NCBI RefSeq assembly: GCF_008831285.2
Contig: NC_045145.1
Coordinates: forward strand, 10,598,802 to 10,662,801
Reading direction: 5' to 3'
Length of the DNA stretch: 64,000 nucleotides
Origin: Nymphaea colorata
Lineage: Eukaryota > Streptophyta > Magnoliopsida > Nymphaeales > Nymphaeaceae
The position numbers and the translations under genes were made by a program. Shown here in pieces: positions 1 through 11,079 of this stretch (position 1 is the stretch's first letter; each line of letters begins with the position of its first letter). The notes under the pieces were generated by a model that saw only the letters and a list, made by a program, of their open reading frames with translations, had not been told where the DNA came from and made no database searches.

Positions 1-343
1 CCCACAAGCCTGGTTTCATACAAACATGATTTTGGAATGGTATCACCATTTTTACATGTTCAGAGTCAGATGTGTATATCCTAGTATTTCTGTCTTCTAA
101 GATAAGGTTATGTGGGTGATGCCATGTTTTCAGTTGTTGGAACATTTTGAATTCCCTCCATCTTGTAAGTTCATCATACCACTCATCTGTAGTTGCTTCT
201 GGTATGTCTGCGAGAGGTAGGGAGGCTTGCAGAGGGGTGGCAAAAGAGTGTGTCTGAATAGTTATCTCATGTTTTGCATCACATGGATAATCATATGTTG
301 GTGGGATTGTATTGATGTCCAGGTTTATAAATCCCTTTGTAAC
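1..343 (-). CDS. Partial ORF of endogenous pararetrovirus block, unknown function
   Basis: The minus strand is open from an in-frame TGA at 344-346 to the left edge of the window, about 114 codons, and the frame continues outside. There is no ATG close to the beginning, so translation would need a start beyond the stop, a frameshift, or splicing from the upstream ORF that ends at 395. The peptide is rich in W, T and acidic residues and I do not recognise its family. Its interest is position: it follows the coat-protein and coiled-coil ORFs where an aspartic protease/reverse transcriptase gene would be expected in a caulimovirid, yet no protease or RT motif is seen here. It may be the start of a longer gene or part of an unrelated flank. 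Confidence 0.4.
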
Positions 344-394
344 TCAGTTGTTTAGGAAGATTTGTTCTACTATGTGGGCCAGACGCCAATTGAA

Positions 395-1195
395 TCACAG
401 CATATGAGTCTGCTCCACGGCTGTTACGATAATCCTTTTTACATATCTTTGTTCCATTAAACTTTTCAAGGAGACCTGCATATCAAACATCTCTGTGTCT
501 GCCCATTTCTTGATATTGATGCTTGCCAGGACGATCCCAAATCCTTTATTGCACTCACAGAAAGAGTTATCAATATGTCTTTCTTGCTGATATTTGACTA
601 AACAGAATTTCATTTCTTTCTTTCGTAGTCCAGGGTTCCTTGCAAGAAATCTTAGTATATCTTGGATGCATCCTTGTTCCTTCTTCTGCTTTTGGAGTAC
701 GATTTTGTAGACTTGCTCTTTAGCTTCATCAATTATTGGGGGAAAGCTTTCTCTTTTTTCTTCCCATTGTTTTTTCATTTCCTTTTCCCATTGCTTTTTC
801 AGTAATTCGACCTCGGCTGTTGATTGTTTTAATTTTTCAGTCAGATCCTCTATTGTCTCTTTACAAAGAGTTAACTCTTTACTAGCAGCCTCTAACTGTT
901 GGGCTATGTCTAAAAATACGGGGTTAGGGGTAGGATCTAGAAAGAGCTTAAGTTGGCTTTGTGTGATTTGGTTTTGTGTGTTTTTTATGCTAAGGTAGGT
1001 TGCAAGGATGCTAAGGACTTTAGAGAAGGTTGGGTTTTTCCTATTGTGCCAGAGGTTGTCCAATATAATATGGTCTTTTTGGTCAAGATTCATACCAGGC
1101 AAGGTCAAAAATGTAAGATTGGAATCTGGGGGTAATATAGGTAGGCCTAGGTCTAGGTCGATTTGGACAAGGTGGGTTTGGCTAGAAAAGGCCAT
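395..1195 (-). CDS. Coiled-coil protein of endogenous pararetrovirus block, unknown function
   Basis: An uninterrupted 266-aa ORF lies 125 bp downstream of the coat-protein frame on the same strand. Residues about 98-155 form a heptad-like, K/E/L-rich segment that looks like a long coiled coil. The N-terminal third is hydrophobic/proline-mixed and the C-terminal third has scattered Cys and aromatic residues. It shows no protease, RT or RNase H motifs. Position in the block and the coiled coil would suit a virion-associated, aphid-transmission-like or inclusion-body protein of Caulimoviridae, but I cannot assign it to any of these from sequence alone. The frame is intact, unlike most transposon genes in this window, so the block could be relatively young or the ORF could be retained by chance. 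Confidence 0.5.
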   Translation of the reverse strand: MAFSSQTHLVQIDLDLGLPILPPDSNLTFLTLPGMNLDQKDHIILDNLWHNRKNPTFSKVLSILATYLSIKNTQNQITQSQLKLFLDPTPNPVFLDIAQQLEAASKELTLCKETIEDLTEKLKQSTAEVELLKKQWEKEMKKQWEEKRESFPPIIDEAKEQVYKIVLQKQKKEQGCIQDILRFLARNPGLRKKEMKFCLVKYQQERHIDNSFCECNKGFGIVLASINIKKWADTEMFDMQVSLKSLMEQRYVKRIIVTAVEQTHML

Positions 1196-1320
1196 GTTTC
1201 CTGAAACAAAATTTTGTTGTTAAATAAAAGAATGCATTCTACTTTGTTTACCGTGGCTAATGTCTACTTACAGAAGATCAAACTTATCCTATATGATGCT
1301 CAAAAAGCTATCGAACAATA

Positions 1321-2904
1321 TTAGTCATCATCCATGTTATCTAATATGTATTGTAGGTTCGTTAAAGTAGAAAATTTTTCTTGAAATTCCTCACCATTTT
1401 TTCTATTTGATTCGAGTATGTTATGGCCCATGCAGCTATAGCTACAAGGTTCTTCATCAGAAGAATTAGGAGCATGAAATGATTCTTCTATGGATACAAT
1501 ACTATAAATGCTTTCAGTATCGCTAATATATTCATCTAAAGCCAATACATCCTCATTTACACAGTCGACAAGAATAGAGTCTTTATTGTAGAGATTTTTT
1601 CGTTTTGAACAGTCCCTAGCTAAATGTTCAGGACTGCCGCACCTAAAGCATGTTAATTTGTTTTTATAATCTCTTTGGGTATTATATTTTCTAACATGTT
1701 TATGTTTGTCAAGATAGGGTTTTCTAGCATTAGATTTACAAAGGTAGTATCTTCGTCGTTTATCTTTATATCTTGTCTTATAGGTTTTTGGGTGTTTAGG
1801 TTCTTTATCATATCTTTGTGGTGTATAAATTTGTTTGCAAAAGCTATATTCTCCTTTTAATTGTTTTGAAATGGTTATCTCGGTACATTTCTTTACTAAT
1901 TGTTCAATAATAAATTGAATCCTTATACTAATGTTTTCTAGGTGGGGCATCATCTCTTTTTATTTATATTTTTTATGAATCTCAAAACCCAAGGGATCTG
2001 ATAATTTGAGAAATAGGCTTTCTCCTATCTCTTTATTATAAAAACAGCCCGCTAAGAAACTATAATAAAAGAAGTCTTGTAAAAAAGGTTTAATATAGCG
2101 CCAGTCTTTAATTTGGAGCTGCTCTAGATTTCTAATAGAGTCTTGATGTTGTTTATCATACCCTGTATTTGGTTGGTATCCTAGTAAGAATAATTGTATC
2201 TTATTGGTGAAGTTATAAATATTTTTGCCTAAAAGAATTTCTCTTTGTAAGTCTTGTGGGTGTTCTCTTTTGTATGCTTCCCAAGATTCTCTAGCGATTT
2301 CTCCTAAAAAATTTTCGGCCCAATTGTACATTTCTTCTGTTGTCCACATTTCTTGATTCATCCTATCCCATTTCCTAGCAACTCGTTGAGTCCACATGTC
2401 TATTACTGAGGGTAATAATTGTGGATCATGAGCACTTATGTTCACAATTCTTCCTTCATCTATTAAATCTTTTCTGTCTATGGTTTCTAAAGGCATTATT
2501 TTACCCTTAGGTGTATAGGTATCTCTTTCTTTATATTCTACATAAGGTCTTCTAGGGGGTTGTCCTGGTGAATAGAATAGTACAGGTGAAGTTGACGGGG
2601 GTTGTATTGGGGGTTGTGTTTGGTGTTGAGGTTGTTGTTGATCTTGTGGTGATCTTCTACTGGTCACGAGGGATGATTCTGGAGCATCTATTTCCATAAG
2701 ATTTTTTGAGATTTTTATAGGTTTCTGTATATGCATATCTTCTAGTCTATTTATCCTGATATTTCCCGTGGGATCTATATATAGGTTGTCTTCTTCTTGA
2801 ATTTTTCCTTCTGCTACTAATTTTATTTCTAGTCTAAGGATATCGTCTTCTGATAAGTCAAATCTCTTAGGAAGTAGAATACAATTATGTTCCAAGGCTT
2901 CCAT
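1321..2904 (-). pseudogene. Caulimovirid-like coat protein (capsid/gag), one in-frame stop
   Basis: One reading frame runs from an ATG at 2904 to a stop at 1321 and is broken only by a TAA at 1960-1962; downstream ATGs in the same frame begin at 1953. The upstream 314-aa part has a proline/glutamine-rich N-terminal region (about residues 75-110) followed by a W- and Y-rich helical segment that resembles capsid cores of the family. The downstream 210-aa part has a long Lys/Arg/Tyr-rich stretch, a CX2CX4HX4C zinc knuckle (DNA about 1606-1650) and an acidic Ser/Glu/Asp tail, the standard order at the C-terminus of caulimovirid coat proteins. The role would be packaging viral nucleic acid. The start overlaps the movement-protein stop in a TAATG arrangement. 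The stop is probably a decay lesion; a polyprotein processed or translated in two parts is less likely. Confidence 0.7.
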
Positions 2905-3839
2905 TAATCTTCTATCTGGCTACGAAATTCTTCAGCTTCGTTTTCTTCTTTATGTTGTTTTTCTTTATAGTCTAAAAATCTCACAGCATAGCTACCATTG
3001 GGGTTTTTAAACATTAAACTTTCTTCAGGAACTTTGAGATTAGATTTTATTTCTAGATTTTTACTAATATTCCAATCTAAGCCTTCTAATTCTTCCGAAT
3101 CAATAGCCATAGGCTTAATCATCCTGATACCTTTACTAGTCATAGATTCGATTATGGCCTTAGTATCGATTTTGTACTTTGTAATACTACTATTTGTCAC
3201 TTTTCCTAAGAATCCGACATTTACAAGTAAATTAGCTTTTCCTGAAAATGTTTCATATCCTTTAGTTTGAATTCCTATGATAATATGTTCAAGGTCTCTT
3301 ATGCTTAGCAAGAAATCAGGTGCACAATAAAATATGCCCTTGTTGTTAGACATATCAATTTCCATACTTGCTATAATGGCCTTCCTAGCATCGTTTGCCC
3401 ATCTCTTATCTAGTAGAGTGATTAGTACTTTAGTTCCTAGATTTCTTCTGGCTAGGCCTTTAATTCCTATAATTATCAGACCAAGATGAATAAATCTATT
3501 TTGGTTTCGTAATAATTGTTTAATACTGTCATGACCAACGATGCCAATGTTTTGGTGTTCAGTAGTTACACAAACTTCTTCTTCTCCACTTATTCTGACT
3601 AACTGTGGGTTAATACTCCAAAACCTTGTCCTATATAAAGTTCGAGGGTTTAATAGAGAGAGTTGGTGATTATTGTATATTTCTAAATCTCTGTTGACAT
3701 CTATTATTTCTTCTAATGTTCTAGGGCTAGGACCCTGGGTTCGGATCATTCTAGTTAACAGATTTTCGTCTATTCGCCTTATTTCATTAGTATCACTGAG
3801 GTTTCTACTAAGACTAGAAAAAGAACGTCTTACAGTCAT
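2904..3839 (-). CDS. 30K-superfamily movement protein of endogenous pararetrovirus
   Basis: A complete 311-aa ORF. Its centre (about residues 95-210) matches the pattern of the viral movement protein family (Pfam MP, 30K superfamily): a hydrophobic strand leading into an I-G-I-K-G-type turn, a basic segment, then alternating beta strands ending in a glycine-rich turn. The N-terminus is Ser/Arg-rich and the C-terminus is highly charged (K/E). Proteins of this family move virus through plasmodesmata. The ORF begins at a TAATG overlap with the small upstream ORF and ends in another TAATG overlap with the coat-protein ORF. Such coupled spacing suits termination-reinitiation on a polycistronic viral RNA. 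It has no internal stops, so it is either recent or under little decay. Strand and order fit a single pararetroviral unit. Confidence 0.75.
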   Translation of the reverse strand: MTVRRSFSSLSRNLSDTNEIRRIDENLLTRMIRTQGPSPRTLEEIIDVNRDLEIYNNHQLSLLNPRTLYRTRFWSINPQLVRISGEEEVCVTTEHQNIGIVGHDSIKQLLRNQNRFIHLGLIIIGIKGLARRNLGTKVLITLLDKRWANDARKAIIASMEIDMSNNKGIFYCAPDFLLSIRDLEHIIIGIQTKGYETFSGKANLLVNVGFLGKVTNSSITKYKIDTKAIIESMTSKGIRMIKPMAIDSEELEGLDWNISKNLEIKSNLKVPEESLMFKNPNGSYAVRFLDYKEKQHKEENEAEEFRSQIED

Positions 3840-4162
3840 TATCTTCTAGAAAAAGCTATACTTTTAGGAATAGGGGTAGGAGTAGGTTTGATCCCACCAT
3901 TTCCTATGTTTAGTTTGTCTAGTCTTTTGGTTAATTCCTCTAAGTTTGCTTCCTGTGGTTCTGGTTTTTTTCCTAAGGTTCGTTCGAGATGGCTAAGTCT
4001 TTGGTTTAGTTTTATCATCATAATGATTATCAGGTTTAGTTGACGAACTATAAGTTTATCAGAACTACTGGGGGGATCGTATCTGGTTAGTCCTTCTGCA
4101 TCGGGGTAGTAGGTTCTTGTTTTTTTTAGACTTTGTATGTAGATGTCTTCTTTATCACACAT
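3839..4162 (-). CDS. Small coiled-coil, virion-associated-protein-like ORF
   Basis: A 107-aa ORF, the first of the coupled minus-strand series. The middle (about residues 35-85) is a leucine/isoleucine heptad-rich region predicted as a coiled coil. The C-terminus is Pro/Thr-rich and ends in basic residues. Small coiled-coil proteins with a proline-rich basic tail encoded near the movement and coat genes are typical virion-associated proteins of Caulimoviridae; this comparison is by architecture only. Its stop TAA shares its last base with the ATG of the movement protein. Confidence 0.5.
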   Translation of the reverse strand: MCDKEDIYIQSLKKTRTYYPDAEGLTRYDPPSSSDKLIVRQLNLIIIMMIKLNQRLSHLERTLGKKPEPQEANLEELTKRLDKLNIGNGGIKPTPTPIPKSIAFSRR

Positions 4163-6165
4163 AAGTGTCTGTAAGGTTTACTATTTTTTAGGGTCTTATG
4201 TTTTTCAGGATTCAAATATTCTATTCTATGCATGTAATAATACGAAAGAAAATTCAGTAAACTAATTAAACTACTAATTTTGGCTATTATAGTAAATATG
4301 AAATTTTTTGGATTTTATGAAAAACACAGTGTTCAGAAATCAAAGGGTGCTTAAGGTATGATTTTTCGAAATCAAAAAGATTCTTGAGCCTACTAGGTAC
4401 TCATCTCTTTTAATCCCACAGTCCTATGTATCATGCATACAACTTCATACTCTGTTTACGAGTCTTAAGTTTTAAGTTGGAAAAATTCCTTTCACAGAAA
4501 CAGGGTTCTATGAACAGATAACACATCTATTATAAAAAAGAACAAACTGAAACATGGTAAGCTTATGGTATGATTCCCCCGATTTTAAAAACTTGTTGTA
4601 TTCTCCTTTCATAGAACACCATGTGCGACACCTTTGTCATCCCATTAAAACCTCACCGTTTGTGTACTTTTTCCCCTAAACGGCCTCCTCGCCTAACGGG
4701 TACTTCTTTTCCACAATAGCCTTTTGGTCTTAAAGGATTTACACAGTGGCTCGTCCAGAGAATTAAGAACTCAAAAACACGGGAATCAGATCATGAACAA
4801 AACATGTTACAGCAAGTTCTTCCATATAAAGCATGGTTCTACGCATAGATCCTGGCTAGGGCCAGAACTTCTAACATAAAACACAAAGATTCATAATAAC
4901 AGATTACGCAGGCGTATGCAAAGAGACATGCTTTCGGGGAAGAAACTTTCCCGTTCGGCTTATAAGCGAAGCACGAAAGTTACTTCATTAAAATTTTTAA
5001 AAATACCCCCAGCGGCCCAGCCCCGTTACGTGCATACCTGTTGCGTGCACAGAGGTGTGCACACAACTCAATTAGGTGGGGTGCCACTTTGGATCTTAGC
5101 TGATGATTGAGCTCTTGGGACTGAACAGGCTGATTTCCAACTCCATGCAAACATACCCATCCTGGCTGAAACTTGCATAGGAGTTACATTCCTTGTGAAC
5201 TCTTTTGGATGCACTTTCTTGGCTGAATCCTTAGAGTACCTTGTGTAAGAAGGCCCATCTCCCAATTGGTTCAATGTTATGTGATTTGATAATTTTGGAG
5301 TAACAATATACCCTACACTGTTTGTCTTCATTAAGAGGTTGTTGAATATGTGTGAGTGCCAACAGATGGGACCTTGTACTAGTTCATTGGGATTGCACTA
5401 GGGATTCATGTTTTGCTAAGCATTCAAGTTCTTTGATAGTCTCTCCCTCTTATCTCTATGATATTCTAGATAACAAGTTAGGTCCTTGTGGTTCTGCTCC
5501 TACCACTGAAGGCATTGAGTGCTGGAGTAAATGGGACTGTCATTCAAGGAGTAACCTGATCATCACTCTCCTTTTTTGAATGATATGTTGAACCAACCCC
5601 AAATATCATAGTGAATCAACTTATTTTCCAAACTTTTCTTTGAGGTGAATAAGAGTTCGAGTTTGATATAAAGTATTTAACATATAAAATACAACCATAA
5701 GTTTTAGGATAAAAAAGCAAGTCGTTTTACAAGTCTATATAACCCTTTACTATTGTGTGCCATGCTTTTGAAGCATGCAATAAGTGCAAAAAAACAAGGT
5801 TATGAATGGCTTATACCTTAAAATAATAATACATTACGTTGGGCATCAATATGGGAACTGAAAAATGGGGATGTGAAGTAAAATATTTCTAAAATAGCTA
5901 ATTCGTCAAGGAGGGCATTTGGTTACCTCAAATCTGATATCGTCTTACGTCCACAAATTTAGGAACAAACCCTTCTCGTTCTCAACTAAGATCAGAGCCT
6001 ATGCTAGTGTAAATAAGTAAATGCACCATGGATTATGTGTCATTTGCCTCATTATATCTATGTATGTTATATCAGGGGTAATCAAAATGCCCCCAACATC
6101 ATTTTATAGTAAGAGAGGATATTGACCACTTGGGTTTGCACTTAACTATTTATAGAGGAACCTCC
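4163..6165. other. Gene-free region, possible pararetrovirus leader then unassigned DNA
   Basis: Upstream of the first pararetroviral ORF (minus strand), about 4163-4900 is AT-rich and ORF-free and could include the viral leader and promoter. I did not find a convincing initiator-Met primer-binding site or a clear TATA box there. From about 5000 to 6165 only short, unrecognised open stretches occur, with no motif that supports a gene. Confidence 0.5.
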
Positions 6166-6166
6166 A

Positions 6167-6232
<66 letters not shown>
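6166..6232. repeat. (CT)n microsatellite
   Basis: About 65 bp of CT dinucleotides with only one or two interruptions. Confidence 0.97.
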
Positions 6233-6236
<4 letters not shown>

Positions 6237-7334
6237 CTTCTTCATTCATTTTCTACCATCTCAAGGGAACATGAGGAAAGTATCGATGATGTTTGACACA
6301 ACATGTTCATGAACCAAGCAATGGGCATCAAAGTGTATCAGGGGGTAGGACTTAATGTGCATTGTCCTTTTCCGAGGCTTAGACAAAGTGGCAATAAAAT
6401 TTTTCATTCGTAAACATGATAGGGCCTTGGTCCTTGAAGACTAGTTGTCTAAGAAACACGGAGAAATGCAGCAACTTCCGCTGTAAATTAGGAATGCTCT
6501 TAGTTCTATAGTAGCTGATGATGAGACAAAAGGGACGTTTCATGGCAACCCAACACCAATTTTTGGAGGAAAAAATTGGTTTTCCTTCTTGGTGACATTA
6601 AAAATGAGTTTTATCAAACCTTATTTTGGCAAAAAGTGTTTTCCAAAATGGAGTTATTCACAAATAAAAATGCGTTTTGGTACTATTATCCAAACACACT
6701 AACCAGTTTCTAACCCCATTTTTAAAAAAACCTAGTTTTCACAAACCAAGTTTTTTAATGTGTCATCCAAATGATATGCTTTCAGGTAGTCTTTTTTCCT
6801 CCGGCAGAAAACTGAAAACGCTATGGAGTGTTTTCATATGGTCTTTTCGTCTACCAGATAACAATAGTCAAGGCAATGGACTTCCGCACAACAAAGTACC
6901 TGATTGCTCCAGAAATATTTGATACATTATTAGGATTAATATTTAACCATTGAAGTCAAATAGCAGGTCTTGTGAATTTTTGGAATCAATGGATTGTTTC
7001 CTTAAGTTCTTTAGCAGTCAGACATTTCTCTTCTTGCAAGCGAGACTGAAGGGTCCATCTATATTTGTCATAATTCAAGGTAAGCAAGTTATTAATAACG
7101 AGAGAATGCTCTAAGATTCCACAGTAGTTGGTTGTAGATGTCAGATTGTAGTTTGAAATTTTATAATACCAGTGGTTGCAAAGTTTCTGCAAGTGAATGT
7201 GTCTGATTCTTATGCAGAAACCATGCCACAATAACAAGTTAAAATATATACCATGAAGCTACTGTTGGTTTCATCTATAATTATGAATGCATACTTATAT
7301 ACAAGGAACGTGAAATTTTTTTTGGTCTAAACAA
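6233..7334. other. Gene-free intergenic DNA
   Basis: AT-rich, with no supported gene. Short open stretches on both strands lack recognisable domains. The stretch from about 6540 to 6830 has poly-A/T runs and phrases common in plant MITEs, but no paired termini could be fixed. Confidence 0.5.
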
Positions 7335-7466
7335 GTTGGTAAACACGGAAAAGACTGGGTTCATGTTGGCAAATACAACAAAGTAGAATATGGGAGAAAT
7401 AAGTGGGTCTTGGGTTATATGACCAGACCCGTATCTGTAATTCACCCTCTGTAGTCGACACTGCCA
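7335..7466 (+). repeat. Outer element 5' LTR remnant (3' end only)
   Basis: This segment matches 16150-16290 with substitutions and small gaps; shared phrases include the run from TTGGCAAATACAACAAAGTA (about 7365) through CAGACCC to CTATTCACC-like sequence. It ends just before the primer-binding site, as an LTR should. Similarity is lost upstream of about 7335. Confidence 0.7.
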
Positions 7467-7467
7467 T

Positions 7468-7480
7468 TGGTATCGGAGTC
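7468..7480 (+). other. Primer-binding site (initiator tRNA-Met type)
   Basis: TGGTATCGGAGTC differs by few bases from the TGGTATCAGAGC sequence complementary to plant initiator tRNA-Met, and lies two bases after the inferred LTR end. Confidence 0.75.
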
Positions 7481-7861
7481 AATGATTACCAAAGAATCAT
7501 TGGCAACCATAGATGGCCTCCAAAAGCATGCGCAGGAAGATCGCCAGACCATTGCGGGATGTCTGAATGGAGTAAAGAAAGGTTACGAAGTGCTCGGACA
7601 GAGAATCACAGATGTGGACCTATACATGTAGTCAAGCTTAGCATATCATCAGGCGATTATGGGGATGCTACGGGATGAGTTGAGCAAGGTAGGACCGACG
7701 TTATGCAACCATTCCTCAGAGAACCAGCTACCGGAGAGTGGAGGTACGGGAGGTAGCTCAAATAACAGCCCATGTTCACCTTCCAATGGCAACACATGTA
7801 CGTCGTCTCATCCTTCTCTCCCGTCCAGTTCCCTTGAGACATCGCACAGAACTAGGGAAGA

Positions 7862-8210
7862 TATGGGCTATGTTAAAACCCCCAAGCTTGATTTCTCCAA
7901 GTTTTCAGGTAAAAATCCTATTAGCTGGGTTTTCAAGGCCAAATATATTTTTGAATGTTAGGCGGTGCCAATAGGGAACAGAGTCACTCTCGTTGCTATT
8001 GACTTAGAAGGTTCATTCATTCAATGGTGCTGGTGGCTGGTATCGCAACACGATCAACCTACGGGAGAATCATCCATTCAGGCCTTAACTGTTCATTTCA
8101 GTCCCTCAACATATTTCGACTATAATGTAGAGTTGTCGAAGATAAAACAAAAGGGGAATGTCATCAAATATCAGGCCGAGTTCGGAGCACTTGACAATAC
8201 GGTAAGGTGA
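7862..8210 (+). pseudogene. Ty3/gypsy gag remnant
   Basis: Two frames together show the retrotransposon gag pattern. Around 7870-7960 there is a K-L-D-F-x-K-F-S-G-x-N-P-x-x-W start, followed after a frameshift and stop (about 7961) by a segment ending in a V-x-x-Y-x-x-E-F pattern near 8160-8185. In life this protein would form the capsid-like particle. Stops before and after show it is dead. Confidence 0.75.
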
Positions 8211-8699
8211 TGGCATATTGGCATGTAGAGGCTCTAGTTGGCCGTTTGTTGGAGGCTTGAAGGAAGAAATTAGCATTGAAATGCAGGCTGCAAAACCTCA
8301 AATACTTCTAAAGAGCTTGAGCTAGCAGGCTTGGCCGAAGAGAAGACTAAGTGTTAGGGAAGTAGCATGAGAGAGTCCAAATTGTTGAAGACCTCTACCT
8401 AAAAGAACAATGTCTATCCTAGCATAAAAGGACTGATTCATTACCAGTAGCTAAAAGGTGGAGTGAAGGCAAACCAATTTTGGTGAAACGTCTGAGCCCA
8501 AAACAGATGCGAGATAGAAGGAAGAAGGGTTTACGTTTTCACTATGACGAGGGGTGGTCTCCTAAACAAACGTGTAAGAAACTTTGAGTGTATTTAGTGA
8601 ATGAAGAAGGGGAAAACGCAGAGGATGATACAACTGATGCAATGCCAGATATTTCTTTTCATGCTCTGACAGGGGATAATGTTCTCAAGTTATGATGAT

Positions 8700-9440
8700 A
8701 GAAGACAGGCTTAAGGGGCACTGAGTGAGTATCTTAGTTGATACTGCCTCAGCACACAACTTCGTGTGTGAGAAAAAGTCAAAAGGAATGTGGCTGCAAG
8801 GTGGTGGAGCAACCGGAGTTTCGTGCGAGTGTTTGAGATTATAGTTTTTTTTTTTTGTCATGTAAAGGGAGCTGTCCAAGTTAATTGGAGATTCAGGGAC
8901 AAAAATTTGCAGTGGAATTATACACTCTAGCAATAGGTGGAGCTGATGTAGTTCTAGGGATTCAGTGGCTGAGGTAGTTAGGGAAGGTGGAATGAGATTT
9001 CGCTGCCATGAAGATGATGCTTATAGGCAATGATGGTGAGTAGTCCATACAAGCTCTTAATAATTATATATCGTGGAAATCTATTGGAAAAAAAAACTGT
9101 TGTTAAATTTAAAGAAGAGGAATGTCTGAACCTACTATTAATGTCAACCAATGTGAACGCAAGGAAGGTCTAGCCACTTCATTACTCTATTATACCTTCA
9201 TTTCTTCATTCTATGTAGCACGAATTTTCAAGGGTTTTTGTAAAACTGCGTGGACTTCTAACGACTAGGGAATTGGACGACAAAATAGAGTTGGAACTAG
9301 GGGCTAAACCTGTCAAACAGAGTTTCCATCGATATAGCCACGTGAAGAAGAAAGGGAATGAAAAAATAATTTGGAAAATGCTAAGTGAAGGGATCATTCA
9401 GACGAGCGAAAGCTCACAAGTCGCCTACTAGGGGGGGTAT
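8700..9440 (+). pseudogene. Ty3/gypsy protease and RT N-terminal remnant
   Basis: Around 8736-8770 a V-D-T-A-S-A-H-N-F-V peptide is recognisable as the aspartic protease active site of Ty3 elements, with the usual D-S/T-G glycine replaced by Ala. Around 9215-9430 lies the region before RT motif 1, ending in a G-I-I-x-x-S-x-S-S pattern. Sequence then jumps to a region near the RT C-terminus, so the palm domain with the YxDD box has been deleted. Confidence 0.7.
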
Positions 9441-9499
9441 GCGGTTTCACAACAAGGAGAGAGTATGGAAGAAGATAAGATATCATCTATTAAAGGTTG

Positions 9500-9890
9500 G
9501 GAACTACTGGTAGGAGTGAAGGGGCTGAGGGCCTTCCTTGGGTTGACTGGCTGCCACCGCATATTTGTGCACCACTATGGAGAGATAGGTGCCCCACTAA
9601 CAGGCATGCTTAAAAGGAGTCGTTAGGAATAGACTGACTCAAGAAAGGCAGCCTTTTAGAGATTAAAGGAAGGCATAATTAGTGCGCCAATTTTGTCTCT
9701 ACAGGACTTTGACAAACAGTTCATAGTTGAATCAAATGCATCTGAAGTGGGAATAGGTGCAGTGCTGAGGCAAGAAAGACATCTCATAGCATTTGTGAGT
9801 AACGCTATGGGAAAACATCTCAAAGAGAAATCGGCCTATGAGAGGGAGTTTATTGTCTTGTTGTTTGCTGTGCAAAAGTGGCATCACTGA
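9500..9890 (+). pseudogene. Ty3/gypsy RT C-terminus and RNase H remnant
   Basis: The peptide L-R-A-F-L-G-L-T-G (about 9528-9554) marks the RT thumb. From 9693 a 65-codon open stretch corresponds to the start of RNase H, where the expected E-T-D-A-S reads E-S-N-A-S, so the first catalytic Asp is lost. The conserved Y-E-x-E segment follows. Stops occur at about 9625 and 9888. Confidence 0.8.
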
Positions 9891-10767
9891 CTCATTGGGC
9901 GAAGATTTTTTGGCATATAGAGATCATAGCAGCCAGCGCTAATGTATGCGATCGGAAATCATCACCTCTAAGCTGCAGAAGTGTATAATAAAATTATTAT
10001 GATATGATTTTGAAGTGCGTTACAAGAAGGAAGTGTATATTTATTCTGCTTGATAGTTTTATCACATAGTTATGAGAAGGAGAAAGGGGAACAAACGTGC
10101 ATCGTTGCTCAGCTATGTATTTTAATTCAAGTCATTTCACAATTTTGGCAATAGCTTGAAGAAGAACATTGTTCTTCAACAGAAATACAAGATATTAAAA
10201 TGAGGTTCGAGGAGAACCCACAAAATACATATGGGTACCGGTGGAATGAACTCTATTTATACTTGCAAAAGAGAGTGAGTGCCTGTTCCACGAAACTCCT
10301 CTCCAACTATCAAGATATTAAAGCAATTCCATGACACTATGGAGGCTGGCCACCCGGGGTAGGAGAAACTGTTCAAGGAATACGACAAACTTTTTTTTGT
10401 TTTGGGCTTAAAAGGGATGTTCGAGAATACATGAAGGCTTGTAAAGTTTGTAGCCCAGTAGGTCTCCTGTTTTCAGCACTTTCCAATTCTCTCATTGAGG
10501 GGCTTCCAAAATCTAATGGTAAGTCTAATTTTTGTAGAATTATGCCCATTTCATCGCCTTAGTTCACTCATTTTCAACTAAGGTCGTTGCTAAAGCCCTA
10601 CAGGCCCACATGGAAAACTCCATGGCATGCGCAGGGCCATTGTTAGTGTTGGGGGTCCCTTGGTTTTTAGTCATTTTTTGCAGCACTACTTCAAGCTATA
10701 GGGACTGCCCTCCAAATGAGTACAACATACCATCTGCAAACAAATGGGCAGATAGAAGATATTAATA

Positions 10768-10809
10768 GAGCTTTAGAAATTTATCTATGAGCTTTAGAAA
10801 TTTATCTAT
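10768..10809. repeat. 21-bp tandem duplication
   Basis: The 21-mer beginning GAGCTTTAGAAATT occurs twice head to tail with no mismatch, inside the integrase remnant. Confidence 0.95.
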
Positions 10810-11079
10810 GATGCTATACTGAGGATCGGCCACATAATTGGACTAAATACCTCCCTTGGGCTGAGTATGCATATAATTCAGCCTTCCAATCAGCCATTGG
10901 GACGTCCCCCTTCGATGTTGTTTATGGCATATCAAAACCAGAATTGTGGAGGTTTGAACCACAATTCAACTAGCTTGATGAAGTAGATATGTAACTCGGA
11001 CAAGACAATTGAGGCCGTAAAAGATAGGTTCCTCACTGCGCAAAATCGAACCAAACAACATGATAAAGAGAGAGATAAA

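Noticed and set aside
37-60. TGGTATCACC near the left edge as a pararetrovirus primer-binding site
   Set aside because: It is on the plus strand, opposite to the viral genes, and lies inside an open viral-strand frame.
5352-5579. 75-codon ORF that looked faintly like retrotransposon polyprotein
   Set aside because: No motif could be confirmed and no neighbouring retrotransposon part supports it.
6130-6312. Plus-strand ORF with a Leu-Ser run
   Set aside because: It is a translation of the CT microsatellite.
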